Assembly: GCF_010730575.1 (NCBI RefSeq)
Contig: NZ_AP022614.1
Location: 1,054,001 to 1,118,000, forward strand
Length of the DNA stretch: 64,000 bases
Source: Mycobacterium parmense
GTDB lineage: Bacteria > Actinomycetota > Actinomycetes > Mycobacteriales > Mycobacteriaceae
Reading direction: 5' to 3'
Shown here: positions 60,536 through 64,000 of the stretch, in pieces
How the letters are laid out: each line of letters begins with the position of its first letter
How positions within the stretch are numbered: the stretch's first letter is position 1
The notes under the pieces: model-generated
What the model saw: the letters and a program-made list of their open reading frames with translations, nothing else
Database searches by the model: none
What the model was told of the DNA's origin: nothing
Position numbers and translations under genes: made by a program

Positions 60536-61213
60536 TCAGGCGCGGGCCCGGCGCGCCAATCGTGCCGGCTCCATGATGATCAGCGTCTTGCCTTCCTGCC
60601 TGATCCAGCCGCGTTCGGTGAAATCGGCGAGCGCCTTGTTGACCGTTTCGCGAGAGGACCCGACTAGTTGGGCCACCTCCTTTTGGGTCAGCCGGTGGTC
60701 GACGTGGAGCGAGCCGGCATTGCTGGTGCCGAATCGCATTGCCAGATCCAGTAACTGCTTGGCCACCCGGCCGGGGACATCGGTGAAGATCAGATCGCAC
60801 AGCGCGTTGTTGGTGCGTCGCAGCCGACGCGCCAGCACCCGCAGCAGCTGTTCGGCGATCTCGGGGTATTCGCCGATCCACTTCTGCAGGGCCGCGCGGC
60901 CCATGGTTCTCGCCTGCATCTCGGTCAGGGTGGCGACGGTCGAGGTCCGGGGCCCGGGGTCGAACAGGGCAAGCTCGCCGAACATGTCGCCGGGTCCCAG
61001 CACCGCGATCATGTTCTCGCGCCCGTCGGGGGTCTTGTGGAAGACCTTCACGCTGCCCGAGGTGATGATGTACAGGTCGTCGCCCGGTTCACCCTCCACG
61101 AACACGATTTCTCGGGGCCGGAACGCCACGCGATCCAGGTGATGGGTCAGCGCGGCGGCGGCCTCGTCGGAGACACCTTGAAAGATACCGGCTCGCGCCC
61201 AAACGTCAGTCAC
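60536..61213 (-). CDS. Crp/Fnr-family regulator, GlxR-like paralogue
   Basis: 225-aa regulator highly similar in outline to mycobacterial Crp (Rv3676). The cNMP-binding region ([29 protein letters not shown] with the phosphate-binding Arg) and the C-helix [25 protein letters not shown] are intact. The helix-turn-helix is [24 protein letters not shown]. Differences near the N-terminus ([21 protein letters not shown]) suggest a second Crp rather than the global one. It is expected to respond to cAMP. Confidence 0.9.
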   Translation of the reverse strand: MTDVWARAGIFQGVSDEAAAALTHHLDRVAFRPREIVFVEGEPGDDLYIITSGSVKVFHKTPDGRENMIAVLGPGDMFGELALFDPGPRTSTVATLTEMQARTMGRAALQKWIGEYPEIAEQLLRVLARRLRRTNNALCDLIFTDVPGRVAKQLLDLAMRFGTSNAGSLHVDHRLTQKEVAQLVGSSRETVNKALADFTERGWIRQEGKTLIIMEPARLARRARA

Positions 61214-61383
61214 GCGTTACCTTTCCACGTGTCGGTCGAAATAACCCGCCTGCCTACACTTGACGCTGCGCGCGCGGCGGGCAGTCACCGCTTTACAGCC
61301 TACCCGCGGTGTGTAACGCAATCGTTCCAGGCCCGGCGGATTTTCGCCAGCGGTGGCCCGCTCTCACGCCATCGTGCTCGACC

Positions 61384-62883
61384 TCAGGCGATCGTGTAGT
61401 CGTCGAGCGGGAAGGTCGATGCCTCCCGCACCGCATTGCGTGTGGAGGTCGGCCGCAGTAGCGCGGCCTCGCCGCTGGGGTTGAAGTAGTACGACCGTGA
61501 CGTCGCGCAATCGCCCCAACGGAAGACAGAGTCCCCCAACGACCGGGTCATCCGATCGAGAAACCGGGCATTCGCCTGTTCGGTTACCTCGAAAGTGGTT
61601 GCGCCCCTGCGCTTGTACTCGCCGAGCAGCCGGTCCATGTGCCGCATCTGATACTCGATGGTGTTGAAGAACGACAGTCCCGAGAAGCCGTACGGGCTGA
61701 CCAGGTTCAGGTAGTTGGGGAACCAGGGAATCGTTATTCCCTGGTAGGCCTGAAATCTGTTCTCGCGCCACCACTTCCCCAGGTTTCGACCCTGGCGGCC
61801 GATCACCTCGACGACCGGGAAATTGGCGTCCCACAAGTCGAAACCCGTTGCCAGGACGAGGACGTCGACGACGTCCTTCTCACCGTTGGCGGTGACGACG
61901 CCGTCCGGATCGATCCGCTCGATCGGATCCGTCCGCAGGTGCACGTGCGGCTTGTCGAAGGCCGGATAGTAGTGGTTGGACCAGGTTGGGCGTTTGCAGC
62001 CGAAGTCGTAGTCCGGCGTCAGTTTGCGGCGTACTTCGGCGTCGCGGACCGTCACGAACCGGCTGACCGCGGCCACGTCACCGCCGTCGACGCCCAGACG
62101 GCGGAACTGCCGATAACGCAGCGCGCTCAACGTGATCAGCTCGAAGAAGGTGTCGGTCACCCAGCGGAAGAGGCGCTGCGACAACGGCAGTCGCGAAAAC
62201 AATTGCTGTATCGCGGCGGGAAAGGGAAAGTCGATTTTGGGAACCGTGTGGATCGCGGTGCGCTGGTACACGGTGAGCTCGGCGGCCTGTCTGGCGAGTT
62301 CCGGGACGAGTTGCACCGCGCTGGCGCCGGTCCCGATCACCCCGACCCGCCGCCCCGCGAAGCGGCAACCCTCGTCCCACGCGGCGGTGTGGAAAACCTT
62401 CCCGCCGAAGCTCTCGATTCCGGGGAGGTTCGGGACCCGCGGCTGGGACAAAAAGCCGGTAGCGGTGACGAGGATGCTGGTCTGCAGCCTCCGGCCGTCG
62501 ACCAACGCCACCTGCCAGAGGTGGGCGTCCTCGTCCCATCGGGCGCCTTCGACTGTCTGGTTGAACCGCATGTGGCGGCGCACGTCGTACTTGTCGGCGA
62601 CCTGCTCGGCGTAGCGTTTGAGCTCGGCCCCCGGCGCGAACAATCGCGACCAGCGCGGGTTGGGTTCGAACCAGTACGAGTAGGTGGTGGCCGGGACGTC
62701 GCAGGCGACGCCCGGATAGCGGTTCACGTGCCAGGTGCCGCCCAGGTCGGACTCGCGGTCAAGGATCACGAAATTCTCGTACCCGAGGCGCTTGAGCTGG
62801 ATCGCTGCGCCGATGCCCCCGAAGCCGGCGCCCACGACGACCGCCTCGAAAAATTCCGTGTCCACATTTGGCTCCGTGTTCAC
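61384..62883 (-). CDS. Flavin monooxygenase, Baeyer-Villiger type
   Basis: 499-aa FAD/NADPH monooxygenase. First Rossmann motif GAGFGG (18-23), the Baeyer-Villiger fingerprint FGGKVFHTAAW (159-169) and second Rossmann motif GTGASA (about 186-191). VVDVLVLATGFDLWDANF is the conserved ATG region. It resembles EthA-like enzymes that insert oxygen into ketones or activate thiocarbonyl prodrugs. The ATG at 62883 lies just after 175 bases of divergent promoter region. Confidence 0.9.
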   Translation of the reverse strand: MNTEPNVDTEFFEAVVVGAGFGGIGAAIQLKRLGYENFVILDRESDLGGTWHVNRYPGVACDVPATTYSYWFEPNPRWSRLFAPGAELKRYAEQVADKYDVRRHMRFNQTVEGARWDEDAHLWQVALVDGRRLQTSILVTATGFLSQPRVPNLPGIESFGGKVFHTAAWDEGCRFAGRRVGVIGTGASAVQLVPELARQAAELTVYQRTAIHTVPKIDFPFPAAIQQLFSRLPLSQRLFRWVTDTFFELITLSALRYRQFRRLGVDGGDVAAVSRFVTVRDAEVRRKLTPDYDFGCKRPTWSNHYYPAFDKPHVHLRTDPIERIDPDGVVTANGEKDVVDVLVLATGFDLWDANFPVVEVIGRQGRNLGKWWRENRFQAYQGITIPWFPNYLNLVSPYGFSGLSFFNTIEYQMRHMDRLLGEYKRRGATTFEVTEQANARFLDRMTRSLGDSVFRWGDCATSRSYYFNPSGEAALLRPTSTRNAVREASTFPLDDYTIA

Positions 62884-63057
62884 AAGCGACCCGGTCTTCC
62901 TGTGGTGCGACTCTAGCCGTGGTCACCACCGCCATCCACCTCCCCGATGACGGCCCCTCCCCGGGGAGCCGTCAGGGGCCACGCTCGTATCGCATTCCGT
63001 CACGGTGACGTTTTCACAGCAAATTTCAAGCCTCCGGGCGGTAACCTCATTTCGTGA

Positions 63058-63342
63058 GTGCAAAGAAAGACGCGGCGTAACGACCGTCGTTCTGATGTAG
63101 GACGTTCCCTCGCCGAGTCCGCGATGCTGTATTCAGCTGCGATTCTTCTCACCGCCGGGGCCCTGGTGGTCAGCGGGGCCACCGCTCGCGCCGACTCGCA
63201 GTCCCCGGCCCCCAGGCCGCCGTGGGATGCACCCAAATGCCTCACCTTCGACGGCCAGCCGCCGCGCCTGAACTACCTGCCGTGTGGCTGGACAACCGAT
63301 GGCAAGCGGTGGACTCCGCCGCCGTCCCCACCCGACTCGTGA
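63058..63342 (+). CDS. Small secreted Pro-rich protein
   Basis: 94-aa exported protein if GTG at 63058 is used, or 72 aa from the ATG at 63124. A basic N-region precedes the hydrophobic core LYSAAILLTAGALVVSG and cleavage near ARADS. The mature part is Pro/Trp-rich with two Cys (APKCLTFDG, YLPCGW). No ribosome-binding site decides the start. Function unknown. Confidence 0.55.
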   Translation: MQRKTRRNDRRSDVGRSLAESAMLYSAAILLTAGALVVSGATARADSQSPAPRPPWDAPKCLTFDGQPPRLNYLPCGWTTDGKRWTPPPSPPDS

Positions 63343-63461
63343 AGCAACGAACCGCGTGGTGGACACCTTGATCGGCACGGGCCGACCGGAACGCTGAGTT
63401 GATGGGTCCGCGCGTCACGGGCATTATTGGCGTGCCATCGCGAACAGGTGACATCTAATAG

Positions 63462-64000
<539 letters not shown>

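Overview
The window looks like a chromosome segment of a nontuberculous mycobacterium. It is uniformly GC-rich with many GTG starts. It encodes proteins of typical mycobacterial families: a 19-kDa LpqH-like lipoprotein, a secreted Rv1987-type CBM2 protein, a Tat-exported Rv2525c-type DUF1906 protein, a second Crp/GlxR-like regulator, an Rv1127c/Rv1126c-type dikinase pair and haloalkane dehalogenases resembling DmbA, DmbB and DmbC. These assignments come from recognised motifs and remembered family members; no database search was run.

Layout. 0-10 kb is mostly housekeeping or regulatory: an M42 peptidase of the NAGGN osmoprotectant type, an MpaB-like oxygenase, a partner-switching set (ATPase, STAS, GAF-ANTAR) beside a diguanylate cyclase, a bicovalent-type FAD oxidase, an oxidoreductase/TetR divergon with two palindromic operators, a PPOX/DUF2470 protein and an FKBP isomerase. 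10-18 kb is rich in exported small proteins (WWDP-repeat protein, CBM2 protein, LpqH-like lipoprotein, rhomboid protease) and ends in transposase debris (IS256 and IS3) and a bioB fragment. 18.8-21.6 kb is a three-gene tyrosine-recombinase operon with 4-base overlaps, flanked by gene fragments (bioB, phzF). 22-32 kb holds a DUF1906 protein, an XRE/SDR pair, a PCMT-like methyltransferase and a large TIR-STAND-WD40 gene broken by a frameshift inside near-identical WD40 repeats.

32-46 kb is an accessory region of SDRs, TetR/MarR regulators, a cupin protein, an esterase, a split histidine kinase with its response regulator, MsrB, small lipoproteins and a mycothiol-nitroreductase-like protein. 45.4-52.9 kb is the most striking part. 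Three intact haloalkane dehalogenases, one resembling each known subfamily (I, II and III), sit within 4 kb with two TetR regulators, a membrane protein, a tandem DUF1330 protein and a methyltransferase. An inverted partial copy of the dehalogenase/TetR promoter region lies at 45.4-45.8 kb; there the TetR start has been fused to a cysteine-rich lipoprotein. A 108-base MITE-like element follows.

53-57 kb is decayed: vapC, tetR, hxlR and tautomerase fragments lie around a DoxX-like protein, an NTF2-like protein and an intact vapBC. 57-64 kb returns to conserved chromosome: the dikinase pair, a CsbD protein, a Crp paralogue, a Baeyer-Villiger-type monooxygenase and the start of a cytochrome P450.

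The genes suggest oxidative and hydrolytic handling of small organic or halogenated compounds (dehalogenases, SDRs, monooxygenases, nitroreductase-like protein), controlled by several local TetR/MarR repressors whose probable operators are visible. The candidates for something new are the dehalogenase cluster, the TIR-STAND-WD40 protein, the recombinase trio and the CGCI-motif lipoproteins.
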